Shown: positions 15,219-22,521 of the stretch, piece after piece
Layout: each line of letters starts with the position of its first letter
Position numbering within the stretch: the first letter of the stretch is position 1
IMG/VR virus record: IMGVR_UViG_3300022689_000407
Span: 1-25,625 of that record
Reading direction: 5' to 3' (one strand)
Source: a virus
DNA length: 25,625 nucleotides
Notes under the pieces: model-generated
Told to the model about the DNA's origin: nothing
What the model saw: only the letters and a program-made list of their open reading frames with translations
Databases searched by the model: none
Program-made: the position numbers and the translations under genes

Positions 15219-15551
15219 TCAGCCCTGGCCGCCGAGCAGCGCGCGGGCCAGGCTGTCCGGGGAAGGGCGCTGCACGCCGGGCACGGTCACGCGGCCTTCG
15301 GCGACCTCCTGGCCGCGATTGGTGATGGTCGCGACCAGCAGCCCCTGCCGGTCGGTCAGCGTGACCAGACCCTGCTCGGCCAGCCAGTGCATCTGCGTCT
15401 TGCAGACGTCGCGGCTGCCGGCGATGCCATAGGCTTCGAGATGCCCTTGCAGCAGGCTTTCGTTGGCCGCATAGCCGTCGCTGCCGGCGAGCGCGCGCAG
15501 GATACACAGGCGCTGGTGCGCGTGCAGCAGCGCATTAAAGCTCGCCATCAT
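15219..15551 (-). CDS. Small winged-helix phage protein (VpaChn25_0724-like), 110 aa
   Basis: MMASFNALLHAHQRLCILRALAGSDGYAANESLLQGHLEAYGIAGSRDVCKTQMHWLAEQGLVTLTDRQGLLVATITNRGQEVAEG reads as a winged helix: helices with 'R..ILR.L', then 'R..V...L.WLAEQGLV' and a beta-wing 'LLVATIT.RG.EVA.G'. The same layout occurs in small Mu-like phage proteins between lysis and terminase genes. The start ATGATG overlaps the end of the upstream gene by 14-17 bp. Role unknown; a DNA-binding or assembly function is possible. Confidence 0.8.
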   Translation of the reverse strand: MMASFNALLHAHQRLCILRALAGSDGYAANESLLQGHLEAYGIAGSRDVCKTQMHWLAEQGLVTLTDRQGLLVATITNRGQEVAEGRVTVPGVQRPSPDSLARALLGGQG

Positions 15552-15975
15552 CGCCTCCGGCGGCCCCCGGCGGCACGAGCCGGCCGGTCTCGTGATGCAG
15601 GTGGTACTGGATCAGGAGTTGCAGCGGTCCCTGAACCTGCTGCAGCAGGCGCTCGAACTTGGCCACCTCGCCGGTCACCTTGGCGATTTCCACGCGCGCT
15701 TCCGCCAGCTCACGCGTGGTCGGCAGGTTGGATAGGCGTTCGGCCAGGCGGTGCATCTGCTCGGCCATGCCGCGGTGCAGGTCTTCGTGACGCTTGATCC
15801 AGTCGTCGCGCTGCACCTTGAGCTGGTGCAGCTCCTCATGGACCGGCGCCAAGAAGCGCGGCAGGTCGGCCTTGCGCACGAAGACCGCGTTCAATACGAA
15901 CCATCCGGCGGTGTTGATCACCCCCAACACGGCGATCCCCGTGCCGACGGCCGCAATCACCAACATCCAGTCCAT
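15535..15975 (-). CDS. DUF2730-like membrane-anchored coiled-coil protein, 146 aa
   Basis: Start ATG 15975 gives MDWMLVIAAVGTGIAVLGVINTAGWFVLNAVFV, a single membrane segment, then a long charged helix with heptad character (EELHQLKVQRDDWIKRHEDLH... ARVEIAKVTGEVAKFERLL), ending GGDDGEL. This resembles DUF2730 proteins of Mu-like phages and sits, as they do, beside the endolysin. It may be a spanin-like or accessory lysis protein, but no lipobox is seen. A longer frame from 16011 overlaps the lysin gene and has worse start spacing. Confidence 0.7.
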   Translation of the reverse strand: MDWMLVIAAVGTGIAVLGVINTAGWFVLNAVFVRKADLPRFLAPVHEELHQLKVQRDDWIKRHEDLHRGMAEQMHRLAERLSNLPTTRELAEARVEIAKVTGEVAKFERLLQQVQGPLQLLIQYHLHHETGRLVPPGAAGGDDGEL

Positions 15976-16000
15976 TTTCGTCTCGCCTTCTCGGCCCCGG

Positions 16001-16450
16001 TCAGGGCACATCCTTAAAGAAGCGGTGGTTCTTGATCCTGTGCGCCGGCGTCAGCCCGCGGGCCCATTTCGGCCGTGCGCCCGGCGCCAGATAGTGGGTG
16101 CAGCCCGGCACCGGGTCGGCGATCCGCCCGGCGCAGACATCGAGCGCGACGTACCAGCAATCGACGAACAGCGGATCGTCGAGACTGGCTGCGAGCATCT
16201 TCTCCCGGTTGGGATCGCTTTCCAGCCAGCACGAGAACTGATAGTTCGCCTGGCAGACATGGGCGACCGTATCGCCCCACCAGGTCGTCGTGCCGGCCTG
16301 TGCCAGCGCGACGCGGTGGCGGATCACCCACGCCACGGCGATCAGCCCGCGCCGACCTTCACCGCGCGCCTCGCCCCACAGCGTCTGGGCGAGCACCTCG
16401 AGGTCCCGCCCGGTGACGCCGGGCAGCGGCTCGGCTGGGCGTGCGCTCAT
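16001..16450 (-). CDS. Cell wall hydrolase, SleB-like endolysin, 149 aa
   Basis: The block VLAQTLWGEARGEGRRGLIAVAWVIRHRV (residues 20-48) is the Hydrolase_2/SleB active-site region, with the likely catalytic Glu in WGEARGE (E27). Later are ANYQFSCWLE and PVPGCTHYLAPGARPKWA, also typical. The enzyme would cleave peptidoglycan glycan strands for lysis. It has no signal peptide, so export probably needs the holin encoded just before it. The ATG overlaps the holin-candidate stop (ATGA). Confidence 0.93.
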   Translation of the reverse strand: MSARPAEPLPGVTGRDLEVLAQTLWGEARGEGRRGLIAVAWVIRHRVALAQAGTTTWWGDTVAHVCQANYQFSCWLESDPNREKMLAASLDDPLFVDCWYVALDVCAGRIADPVPGCTHYLAPGARPKWARGLTPAHRIKNHRFFKDVP

Positions 16451-16833
16451 GATGCGCTCACCGTGCTTCGAACCTTGGTCACGCCGTCGGCGGGCGCGCG
16501 GGCTTCCAGCAGCTTGAGGACGCCATCACGGTCCAGTCCGAAATGCCGCAGCCCGTCCGGCACGCGGTCGCGCATGTAGTCGGCGGCGACGGCGAGCGCC
16601 TGATTGCGCACGTCCAGCTTGGGTGCGTGCTCGGATGCCGTGTCGAAGGCGACGCGGTAGCCGTATTCGATGGCGTTGAAGGCGGCCTCGTTCAGATAGG
16701 CTCTGACCCGGTCGTCTTTTTCGATGCCGATCTTGTCGGCGAAGACGTTGATCAGTTTCCGCCCGTAATGCAGGGCGGCGAGCGCCACCACGCCCACCAC
16801 GGCCTGCAGGACCGGTGCAAAATCGATCGTCAT
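16447..16833 (-). CDS. Holin candidate (LL-H holin-like), 128 aa
   Basis: MTIDFAPVLQAVVGVVALAALHYGRKLINVF carries one N-terminal membrane segment (about residues 8-22), followed by a soluble helical domain: DRVRAYLNEAAFNAIEYGYRVAF, LAVAADYMRDRVPDGLRHFGLDRDGVLKLLEARA. The plan matches phage holins of the LL-H family, where 'AV...E......GK...A..YL...G' follows the membrane helix. It is immediately upstream of and overlapping the endolysin, the usual holin place. The ribosome site is weak. Confidence 0.72.
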   Translation of the reverse strand: MTIDFAPVLQAVVGVVALAALHYGRKLINVFADKIGIEKDDRVRAYLNEAAFNAIEYGYRVAFDTASEHAPKLDVRNQALAVAADYMRDRVPDGLRHFGLDRDGVLKLLEARAPADGVTKVRSTVSAS

Positions 16834-16955
16834 GGCAAGGGGCCCGTCCGTTGCTTGGGGTTGGTGCGGAGACGGGACCGGAGCCTAGAGACTGGCGTGC
16901 GCCGATTTGAGCCGGCTTGTTGGCCGTACTGGGAGCGCGTGCATCTTGCACGCGC
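16834..16955. other. Repeat-bearing gap left of the defence cassette
   Basis: Holds a partial family A-like arm (16853-16879, GCTTGGGGTTGGTGCGG), the 22-bp motif shared with 9734-9755 (at 16906-16927), and a family B hairpin (16931-16956). No gene seen. Confidence 0.65.
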
Positions 16956-17054
16956 CTAGGCATCGTCTTCGACCGCCTCCTCCAGACGCTGCGCTTCCGA
17001 AGGACCGCCAACCAACCCGGTATGCGGAACGACAGGTTCGACCACGAGTCTCAA
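16956..17054 (-). CDS. Tiny ORF or gene remnant after the helicase, about 32 aa
   Basis: A TTG overlapping the helicase stop (TTGA) opens a frame that reads RLVVEPVVPHTGLVGG, then PSEAQRLEEAVEDDA, and stops with TAG exactly at the edge of a family B hairpin. A GTG at 17045 is an alternative start. The end is acidic and gene-like, and the hairpin next to it is placed as after real phage genes. It may be the C-terminal remnant of a phage gene disrupted when the defence cassette arrived, or a very small protein. No homologue is recognised. Confidence 0.35.
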   Translation of the reverse strand: MRLVVEPVVPHTGLVGGPSEAQRLEEAVEDDA

Positions 17055-20000
17055 TTAGCAATAATGGTGCGCATTTTTGCGAGGACGGAGGCATAGTCAT
17101 CGGAAGTTTCAAAGCTAAGCCGATCACCAATTTCCACTTCAAACGCCCGGTGAAGTTGAACGCGACCCAGTATGCCCTTCCTGGTTTCTGCGAAGGCGAT
17201 TTTGGCGGGCGTGTCGAAGCCACGCCTCACGGCCGTATGTAAGCATCCAATGACGGCTGGCGCAGTCAGGCTGTTGTCCGCATCTGCGAGCACATCTTGT
17301 GCTGTTTTCGCCACCAATCCAATGACATAGGTGATCCCCATCGGCACCAAGCGTGTGATCAGTCGTCTTGCTCTCGGGCATTCAAGTTGTTTCTTGTCCT
17401 TGGGATCGCCACCAAGGGCACGCTCAATGTCAATGAGCTGCTTTCCTGAAATCCATGCGAGCAGCCCTGGGCACAACGTGCTGATGGCATCTCCAGAGAA
17501 CGGTGCATTCTCTTTCCGCCCAATCGTCTTGAGGATTTCGCGACTCTCGCGTTGTAGGAGTGCTGACCGGGATTGCTCGTCTTCAGCCAACCACGAACAG
17601 GTCCAGGAAACCCATTCCGCGATTGAGACGGGAAGGGCCTGACGGGTTGCCTCCAGTCGATTGCGGAGGCTTGTCAGGACGGTGACCGATGCGCCACTTT
17701 GAGCAGCTAGTTCTAGGACGGACAGGTCCCCACACTCGCTCATCCGCTGGTCTAAAGCTGTCTTCAACGCCGCGACCTTGCCGTCGAATGCTGCAAGAGT
17801 CTCTCGCCTCAAAGCCATGAAGGCTGCAAACGATCTTTCGGTTGAAAAACGCGTTCTTGTCCCCGCCTCGCCCTCCTCCAATGCGGCCACGGTCGAGTAT
17901 CGATTTAACGCATACTCCGTATTTGGATCGCCGCCCCCCGGCTCACTGATGCGATCCAATATAACCTCTAGCGGATCAATAATATCGATGCACCGGTCGT
18001 CGTCGGGGAGAATTGAGCGTAGTTTTCTCTCTGCATCCGGTGCCAATGCCCTAGCATTCTTAAATTCAAGGATTTCTTCCGGAACGAGAAGCACCACTCC
18101 ATTCGCGAGGTGTCCAGCACGTCCTGCGCGCGCCGCCGCATTCAATATCTCATGCGCCCTAAGTGGCTGCCTAGACGAGTTTCTCCTGCGCGGTCCCTCT
18201 CCAAATGTACGATCATCATCATCCCCGTGTTCATCCTCTTCCATGCGCATGTCGCTTGCAAGAATAGCCAGGTGGGCAGGCAAATTGAGACCTTGAGCAA
18301 GCGTCGGGGTCGCCACAATGACCTTCGCCCCGTCTTTCCGGCGAAACATGCTTTGCGAGAGCTCCCGTTCAAGCTTAAGCATTCCCGCATGATGCGCGAC
18401 AGCTGATGCGGGACCTGTCAGTAACGAATGCTTACGCTCACCCAATTCAACGTCGAGGGCCTGCCATCGAGCTTCTTCGTCCGCGTTTGCTGTTACTGAA
18501 TCCTCAAGGGCGCTCGCAATATTTCTTGCCGTTGATACAGCGTGACCCTTATTATTGACGAAGATAATACATTTTGCGCCCACTTCCGCAGATTTCACTG
18601 CAATCTGGGCCGATACTTTGTTGACATTTCCAGTCAAATGAACGTTTCTCCTTCTTACGCTCCCAGAAAGCTCGACTTTGTGGCCGAGCAAAGGTGTAAT
18701 TCTAAAATCTATAGACCGGTGGGGCAACCAATTGTGGTGTAACCCGAATAACGCGAATGGCTTTACAAGCAACTCGCGTTTCGCGGCGGCTCCAAGTGGT
18801 TTTGGGGTTTTTCTTCTTGCGGTATCTATGTCTTGTTGTTTTCGAGTTGCGGCACGCCTGACAACAGCAGCGGTATCTATGTCTCGTTGTACTCGATCTG
18901 CGGCACGCCTGACCTCATCGATTGATCTCGCTTCGTAAACCACAACCCCCCGCGCCTGCCGACTGGGTTTCCAGAGGGCATCAACGAAAACGCAGTGTCG
19001 CCCTGTCAAGTGCTCGATCCAGTTTGCGAAGTCCTGACCATTCTTGATCATCGCCGACAGAAAGAGAAAGTCAGAGTCCGGTGCGACGCTATTGAAGGCA
19101 AGCACGCAGAACATACCGTCCAGGGAGCGGCGAAGCCCGGATTCTGCGCTGAGGAGGTGACATTCATCAAATACCAGTAGACCAACTTCAGCAAATATCT
19201 CGGGCGCATAGGAGAGCAACGCCAAGCAATGCTCCGGTGTCATGACCTCAATCTGCCGTAGTGTAGATCCGACGGCGAACATTTGATCGAAGTCGCTTGA
19301 TACGATTGACCCGAGCAAATCCTCAGGAAATATCTTCTGAAGATCGTCCTTGAGTTGGTCCACGAGAGCATGCGTCGGTGCGATGAAGATTACGCTTTTA
19401 TTTTGACCAAGGACGCTGGCGATCTTGAGGCAGGAGACCGTGGTCTTGCCGGCACCGGTTGGCAGCACCACCACGGCGGACGTTCCAGTATGGTGAAATC
19501 GCTTCTCGACGGCGGCACCGTGATTGGGCCAAAGGAACGGTGCTTCCGCTGCGCGATGCCGGAGCCATTTGCGCCAGAATCGTCCGTCGGTCCCGCCTGG
19601 AGGATCAATCTTCGTCACGGCTGCCTGCGCCGTCGCGTCGTATGCGGCAAGGAGCAGTGCCGCAAGGTGACGCGGACCTGGATAGGTCGTCAGCAACGGG
19701 GCCGTTTCAGTAGACTGGTACCAGGAGGTCGAGAGTTCCAGGACGCGTGAGAACGCCGCCCGTGCCGACGCGAAACGATCTCTGACTGTCTCGGGGGCTC
19801 GACGAGATAAGACTTCCGCGGCAAACAGCTCGACGCCAGTTAGAAGGGCCTCGAATAAAGCTGTGGTAGCCCGCGCCTCCAGGTCTTCTGGTGTGCGAAA
19901 TTCTTGCGTCCGCTTCCGCGCTCGCGAAAGAATTCGCCGCAACTTTCCGGAGGTGAAGTCCTGGACCCTCTCGGCAAGGAGTGTTGCGACGAATTCTTGC

Positions 20001-20437
20001 TGCCGATCGACAATTCGGATGCGTTGGGCGGCCTCATGGGCATCCGCATATTGCTCGGCAGCAAGGAAGAGCACCGCCGCTGAGAGACTGGGGTCTACCC
20101 GATCACGACTCAGAATAGGCTTCTCTATGCCGTCTTCAGTGGCTTGAGCCGCCTGCGCCAAGATTTGCTGCGCCGTTCCGGCGACGAACGCGGAGGCTCG
20201 ACGAACCTTAGGATCGTCGTGAATCGACGTGATGAGCTCGTAGGTATCCGCTATCCGTTCGAGAGGCCACTCATCCTCGCCGTCCATCTCTTCTGGGCTG
20301 GCGGCAGTCGCTCCACGAAGCCGTCGCGCAACAAGCTCAGCATAGTGCGCAGTCAGCCGCTCGGGTAGGGTGTGCGGGTCGAGGCCAGCCAATCCAGGGG
20401 CGGATCGCAGAAAAGCTGCTGTGTCAGGGTCGAACAT
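17051..20437 (-). CDS. SF2 DExH helicase of a Hachiman/AbpAB-like defence pair, 1128 aa
   Basis: A large helicase with an N-terminal ~310-residue helical region of no recognised family. It then has Walker A VLPTGAGKTT (about 324-333), motif Ia FIAPTHALVDQL, motif II DECH (424-427), motif III SAM (461-463, normally SAT), HHAGM (682-686), motif V ATPTLAQGLNLPA (709-721) and motif VI ARAGRAG (769-775). The HHAGM and motif V/VI style is Ski2/Hel308-like, as described for Hachiman HamB and AbpB. A 350-residue C-terminal region follows. A 17-residue tandem repeat lies at about 506-542. The ATG overlaps the nuclease stop (TGATG). Base composition is less GC-rich than the phage genes, supporting separate acquisition. 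The precise system name is an inference. Confidence 0.85.
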   Translation of the reverse strand: MFDPDTAAFLRSAPGLAGLDPHTLPERLTAHYAELVARRLRGATAASPEEMDGEDEWPLERIADTYELITSIHDDPKVRRASAFVAGTAQQILAQAAQATEDGIEKPILSRDRVDPSLSAAVLFLAAEQYADAHEAAQRIRIVDRQQEFVATLLAERVQDFTSGKLRRILSRARKRTQEFRTPEDLEARATTALFEALLTGVELFAAEVLSRRAPETVRDRFASARAAFSRVLELSTSWYQSTETAPLLTTYPGPRHLAALLLAAYDATAQAAVTKIDPPGGTDGRFWRKWLRHRAAEAPFLWPNHGAAVEKRFHHTGTSAVVVLPTGAGKTTVSCLKIASVLGQNKSVIFIAPTHALVDQLKDDLQKIFPEDLLGSIVSSDFDQMFAVGSTLRQIEVMTPEHCLALLSYAPEIFAEVGLLVFDECHLLSAESGLRRSLDGMFCVLAFNSVAPDSDFLFLSAMIKNGQDFANWIEHLTGRHCVFVDALWKPSRQARGVVVYEARSIDEVRRAADRVQRDIDTAAVVRRAATRKQQDIDTARRKTPKPLGAAAKRELLVKPFALFGLHHNWLPHRSIDFRITPLLGHKVELSGSVRRRNVHLTGNVNKVSAQIAVKSAEVGAKCIIFVNNKGHAVSTARNIASALEDSVTANADEEARWQALDVELGERKHSLLTGPASAVAHHAGMLKLERELSQSMFRRKDGAKVIVATPTLAQGLNLPAHLAILASDMRMEEDEHGDDDDRTFGEGPRRRNSSRQPLRAHEILNAAARAGRAGHLANGVVLLVPEEILEFKNARALAPDAERKLRSILPDDDRCIDIIDPLEVILDRISEPGGGDPNTEYALNRYSTVAALEEGEAGTRTRFSTERSFAAFMALRRETLAAFDGKVAALKTALDQRMSECGDLSVLELAAQSGASVTVLTSLRNRLEATRQALPVSIAEWVSWTCSWLAEDEQSRSALLQRESREILKTIGRKENAPFSGDAISTLCPGLLAWISGKQLIDIERALGGDPKDKKQLECPRARRLITRLVPMGITYVIGLVAKTAQDVLADADNSLTAPAVIGCLHTAVRRGFDTPAKIAFAETRKGILGRVQLHRAFEVEIGDRLSFETSDDYASVLAKMRTIIAN
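18819..18920 (-). repeat. 51-bp tandem duplication inside the helicase gene
   Basis: Two adjacent 51-bp units (18819-18869 and 18870-18920) share GCGGTATCTATGTCT and TGCGGCACGCCTGAC at the same offset. They encode 17-residue repeats with RRAADRVQRDIDTA and RRAATRKQQDIDTA. The frame is kept. It lies between motif III and the second RecA domain, where length changes may be tolerated. Confidence 0.88.
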
Positions 20438-21330
20438 CAGTCAGCGTCCGCTGGGAGGCTATCGATATAGGCTATGGCCCGAGATGCAAGTTGGTCGAAC
20501 CAAGCACGTAGATCGTTGGAGGTTACTAAAGTAGCTGCAATTCGGCGATTGGCCGCAATTCCCTCTAGCTTCTCATACCCACGGAACAAGTCCTTCCTGT
20601 ACCTGGATTGCTCGTATTTTGCCGTTACTGTTAAGCTCGCACGATAAGCTCTATACGTCTTCTGAAGAGAACGACTAGCCGCTTCAGTTGCCATGGTACC
20701 CTTAAGACCCGCCTTCTCTAACAATGCGGCAGCTGCGTCAAGTAACTCAGTTGCCCTTATTCCCGCATGATATTTTTCGAACTCCGGTATAACTTTTCGC
20801 GCGAAAGTATCTCGTGGGTGTTTCGTGCACTTGTCTTCTAAGATAGTAAGCTGCCTTACTTGACATGCTTTTGCATCAAACTCAATTGACAGGCCATCGA
20901 GTCCTTGGGTTGTGGGGCTTAGATGAGGTGCTTTGGAGAGAACCTCCCCATTTGCCATCAGCTGGGTGGCGACCCACGAAATTGCCTCAAAGATCAATCC
21001 ATCCCTCTGGTCTCTCCGCTTCTCTTCTTGGTCCTTTGTTCCTGCCGAAACCGTGAGCTTCCGCCTCGCTGCGCTCTTATAATCCGCCCCGACTACAGCC
21101 GGGTGAAATGGTTTGAGTTCATTTATAATTTCAGCCGCATGCGAAGCTTGCCCCATCGCGATGATTGCCACGATCCGTGCCAGCTGGTCGAGGTCTGCAA
21201 CAGTCCATCTGCTGACTGTGCAGTGCTGGTTGTCTTCAACAGGCTCGATTGCCAGCGGACACGAAACCTTTTGCGCTAATCGGGCAGACAGAATGTCTAC
21301 GTTATCGCTGCTGCGGCCAGGTGAGCTCAT
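20437..21330 (-). CDS. PD-(D/E)xK nuclease-like partner of the helicase (HamA/AbpA-like), 297 aa
   Basis: The chosen start ATG 21330 (MSSPGRSSDNVDILSARLAQ) has GGGG 7 nt upstream; the frame stays open to an ATG at 21468, whose first 46 residues look non-conserved. The centre has GLIFEAISWVATQL (E115), TTQGLDGLSIEFDAKA (D145) and LTILEDKCTKHPRD with E165-D-K167. E...D...ExK is the arrangement of a restriction-like nuclease fold. A helical C-terminal half follows. Paired with a large SF2 helicase, it matches the Hachiman (HamA with HamB) or AbpA-AbpB plan, where the nuclease is restrained by the helicase until phage DNA is sensed. Family naming is by architecture, not by search. Confidence 0.7.
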   Translation of the reverse strand: MSSPGRSSDNVDILSARLAQKVSCPLAIEPVEDNQHCTVSRWTVADLDQLARIVAIIAMGQASHAAEIINELKPFHPAVVGADYKSAARRKLTVSAGTKDQEEKRRDQRDGLIFEAISWVATQLMANGEVLSKAPHLSPTTQGLDGLSIEFDAKACQVRQLTILEDKCTKHPRDTFARKVIPEFEKYHAGIRATELLDAAAALLEKAGLKGTMATEAASRSLQKTYRAYRASLTVTAKYEQSRYRKDLFRGYEKLEGIAANRRIAATLVTSNDLRAWFDQLASRAIAYIDSLPADAD

Positions 21331-21468
21331 CGAGATACCCCGGTCCAGCCCAAGCACGTACTTAGGCGTCCCCCATGTTTGTCGGCGTAAGCAGTGTTGC
21401 TTGTCTTCCGTCCTGGAGTCAAGGACACGTGCGTTTTGCCGTAAGGTACCTGTGTTTTTATGACGCAT

Positions 21469-21760
21469 GTTTTGGCCTGGGCAGCCATCTTCTGCGCTTC
21501 CATGACGCAGCCAGGGGGCGTATTATGCATAATAATATGCAATCAGCCTGCGTCAGTCGCTAACTATCTCCGGATAGAACGGGGAAATGGTATAGGAATA
21601 GTATGACTACCGGCGACACACTCATTTATTGACATCCATCGTTCGTGCTACGCGAGTAGGTCTCTGGTCGAGATCGTGTCGGTGCGGGGAGGATAATCAG
21701 CTAGCACCACTATTCTCCGCCCCCTTCCTCCACGCCACAGCCCTTTCTTTCGCTCCCCCC
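21469..21760. other. Upstream region of the defence cassette
   Basis: No convincing gene in 292 bp. It is AT-richer than the surroundings on its left part and holds the palindrome described separately. A short minus-strand frame (21327-21542, starting MHIIMHNTPP, with an inner ATG giving MEAQKMAAQAKTCVIKTQV) overlaps the nuclease frame and cannot be judged. The right part (about 21710-21780) is C-rich on the plus strand. Confidence 0.5.
21503..21555. promoter_or_regulatory. Operator-like nested palindrome upstream of the nuclease-helicase pair
   Basis: TATTATGCATAATA (21521-21534) is a perfect 14-bp palindrome in otherwise GC-rich DNA, overlapping a near-palindromic GCATAATAATATGC (21527-21540). 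An outer inverted pair TGACGCAG (21503-21510) / CTGCGTCA (21548-21555) encloses both. On the minus strand the AT-rich core offers -10-like TATTAT and CATAAT hexamers, 170-200 bp before the chosen nuclease start. I infer a regulated promoter; no cognate repressor gene is seen next to it. Confidence 0.5.
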
Positions 21761-22258
21761 TCACTCGCACCAGCTTCCCCGCCGGCCGCCGTCATAGGGC
21801 CGCGCCAATTGGGCAAACAGAAGCTGGCCGCCGAGATCGCCGCCGGCTTGGCAATACACCTCGGCGACGACGCGCCCGGCCCAGGTGCCGCGCTGGACGG
21901 CGCGCAGCTCGACCCGCTGCCCGCACATCTCCGTCCACACCCGCGTGAAGGCGGTCGCCCGGTCTGCCAACGCCCGTTCGCGCGCGCATTGCGGACGCCG
22001 CGGCTCCGGCGTGTCCACGCCGGCGACGCGCACGGTCACCTCTAGCGTCTGACCCAGCCACAGATGTGCACGGACGACGGTCCGGGGTTGGCTTGGCCGG
22101 CCGGACCAACCCCAAGCCATCGTATCGCCGTCGATGACGCGCAGCACGTCGGCGGCGATGGTGCTCGCAAGGGTCTCCTCGGCGCTGGCCGGCACCGGCG
22201 CCAGAGCCGGCGCCACAGCAAGAGACGCCGTCAGCGCCAGCAGGGCCGCCGGTCTCAC
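21761..22258 (-). CDS. Secreted thermonuclease-like protein with in-gene insertion, 165 aa
   Basis: The GTG start at 22258 overlaps the upstream stop (GTGA). Residues 1-26 (RPAALLALTASLAVAPALAPVPASA) form a signal peptide. The mature part carries SNase motifs: DGDT (43-46), R77 and D82-T-P-E85 in TVRVAGVDTPE, and R129 in GRVVAEVY. Spacing R77-D82-E85 equals R35-D40-E43 of staphylococcal nuclease. A family A palindrome adds AWGWSGRPSQPRT directly after DGDT, in the strand bearing metal ligands, so activity may be reduced or lost. Similar nucleases occur in Mu-like phages after the Mor region. An upstream extension to 22492 is a shadow of the two preceding genes. Confidence 0.88.
   Translation of the reverse strand: MRPAALLALTASLAVAPALAPVPASAEETLASTIAADVLRVIDGDTMAWGWSGRPSQPRTVVRAHLWLGQTLEVTVRVAGVDTPEPRRPQCARERALADRATAFTRVWTEMCGQRVELRAVQRGTWAGRVVAEVYCQAGGDLGGQLLFAQLARPYDGGRRGSWCE
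22079..22118 (+). repeat. Family A palindromic element in the thermonuclease gene
   Basis: A 40-bp copy identical to tape measure copies 2-4, in the same orientation and the same translated frame. It is inserted between the codons for DGDTM and VVRAHLWL. Removing 42 bp would give DGDTVVRAHLWLGQ, a normal-looking family sequence. Confidence 0.9.
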
Positions 22259-22521
22259 GCCGCCCCCTTTCGCCCGAGCAGGGCGAAACGCTCCACGCGC
22301 CGGACCAGTTCTTCCGCCTCCGCTCGCCGGCTTTCGGCAAGGTAGCGGCGGATGTTGCGCAGCTCGGTCGGGAACGGCGCCACGAGATCCCGGCACAGAA
22401 GCACCAAGCCCATGTCTGGCGGTGCACCGCACCTCAGACATCGGTAGCGTTTGCGGTGCGCTGTTGCAATCCGTTCGCGGTCGGTCAGCCATGCCGGTTT
22501 TTCGGCGCCGCGCTTAGCCAT
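22255..22521 (-). CDS. Small CxxC protein of unknown function, 88 aa
   Basis: MAKRGAEKPAWLTDRERIATAHRKRYRCLRCGAPPDMGLVLLCRDLVAPFPTELRNI has CLRC and a third Cys (43), followed by a charged helix (RRYLAESRRAEAEELVRRVERFALL). It overlaps the end of the Mor-like gene by 8 bp and the thermonuclease start by 3 bp, so it lies in a tightly packed operon and is probably real. A small metal site is possible, but only three Cys are clear. No family recognised. Confidence 0.65.
   Translation of the reverse strand: MAKRGAEKPAWLTDRERIATAHRKRYRCLRCGAPPDMGLVLLCRDLVAPFPTELRNIRRYLAESRRAEAEELVRRVERFALLGRKGAA

Noticed and set aside
21327-21542. 71-aa small gene (antitoxin or regulator) ahead of the nuclease
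   Set aside because: No recognisable HTH, it overlaps the nuclease frame, and composition does not favour it; kept only as a remark in the upstream region.
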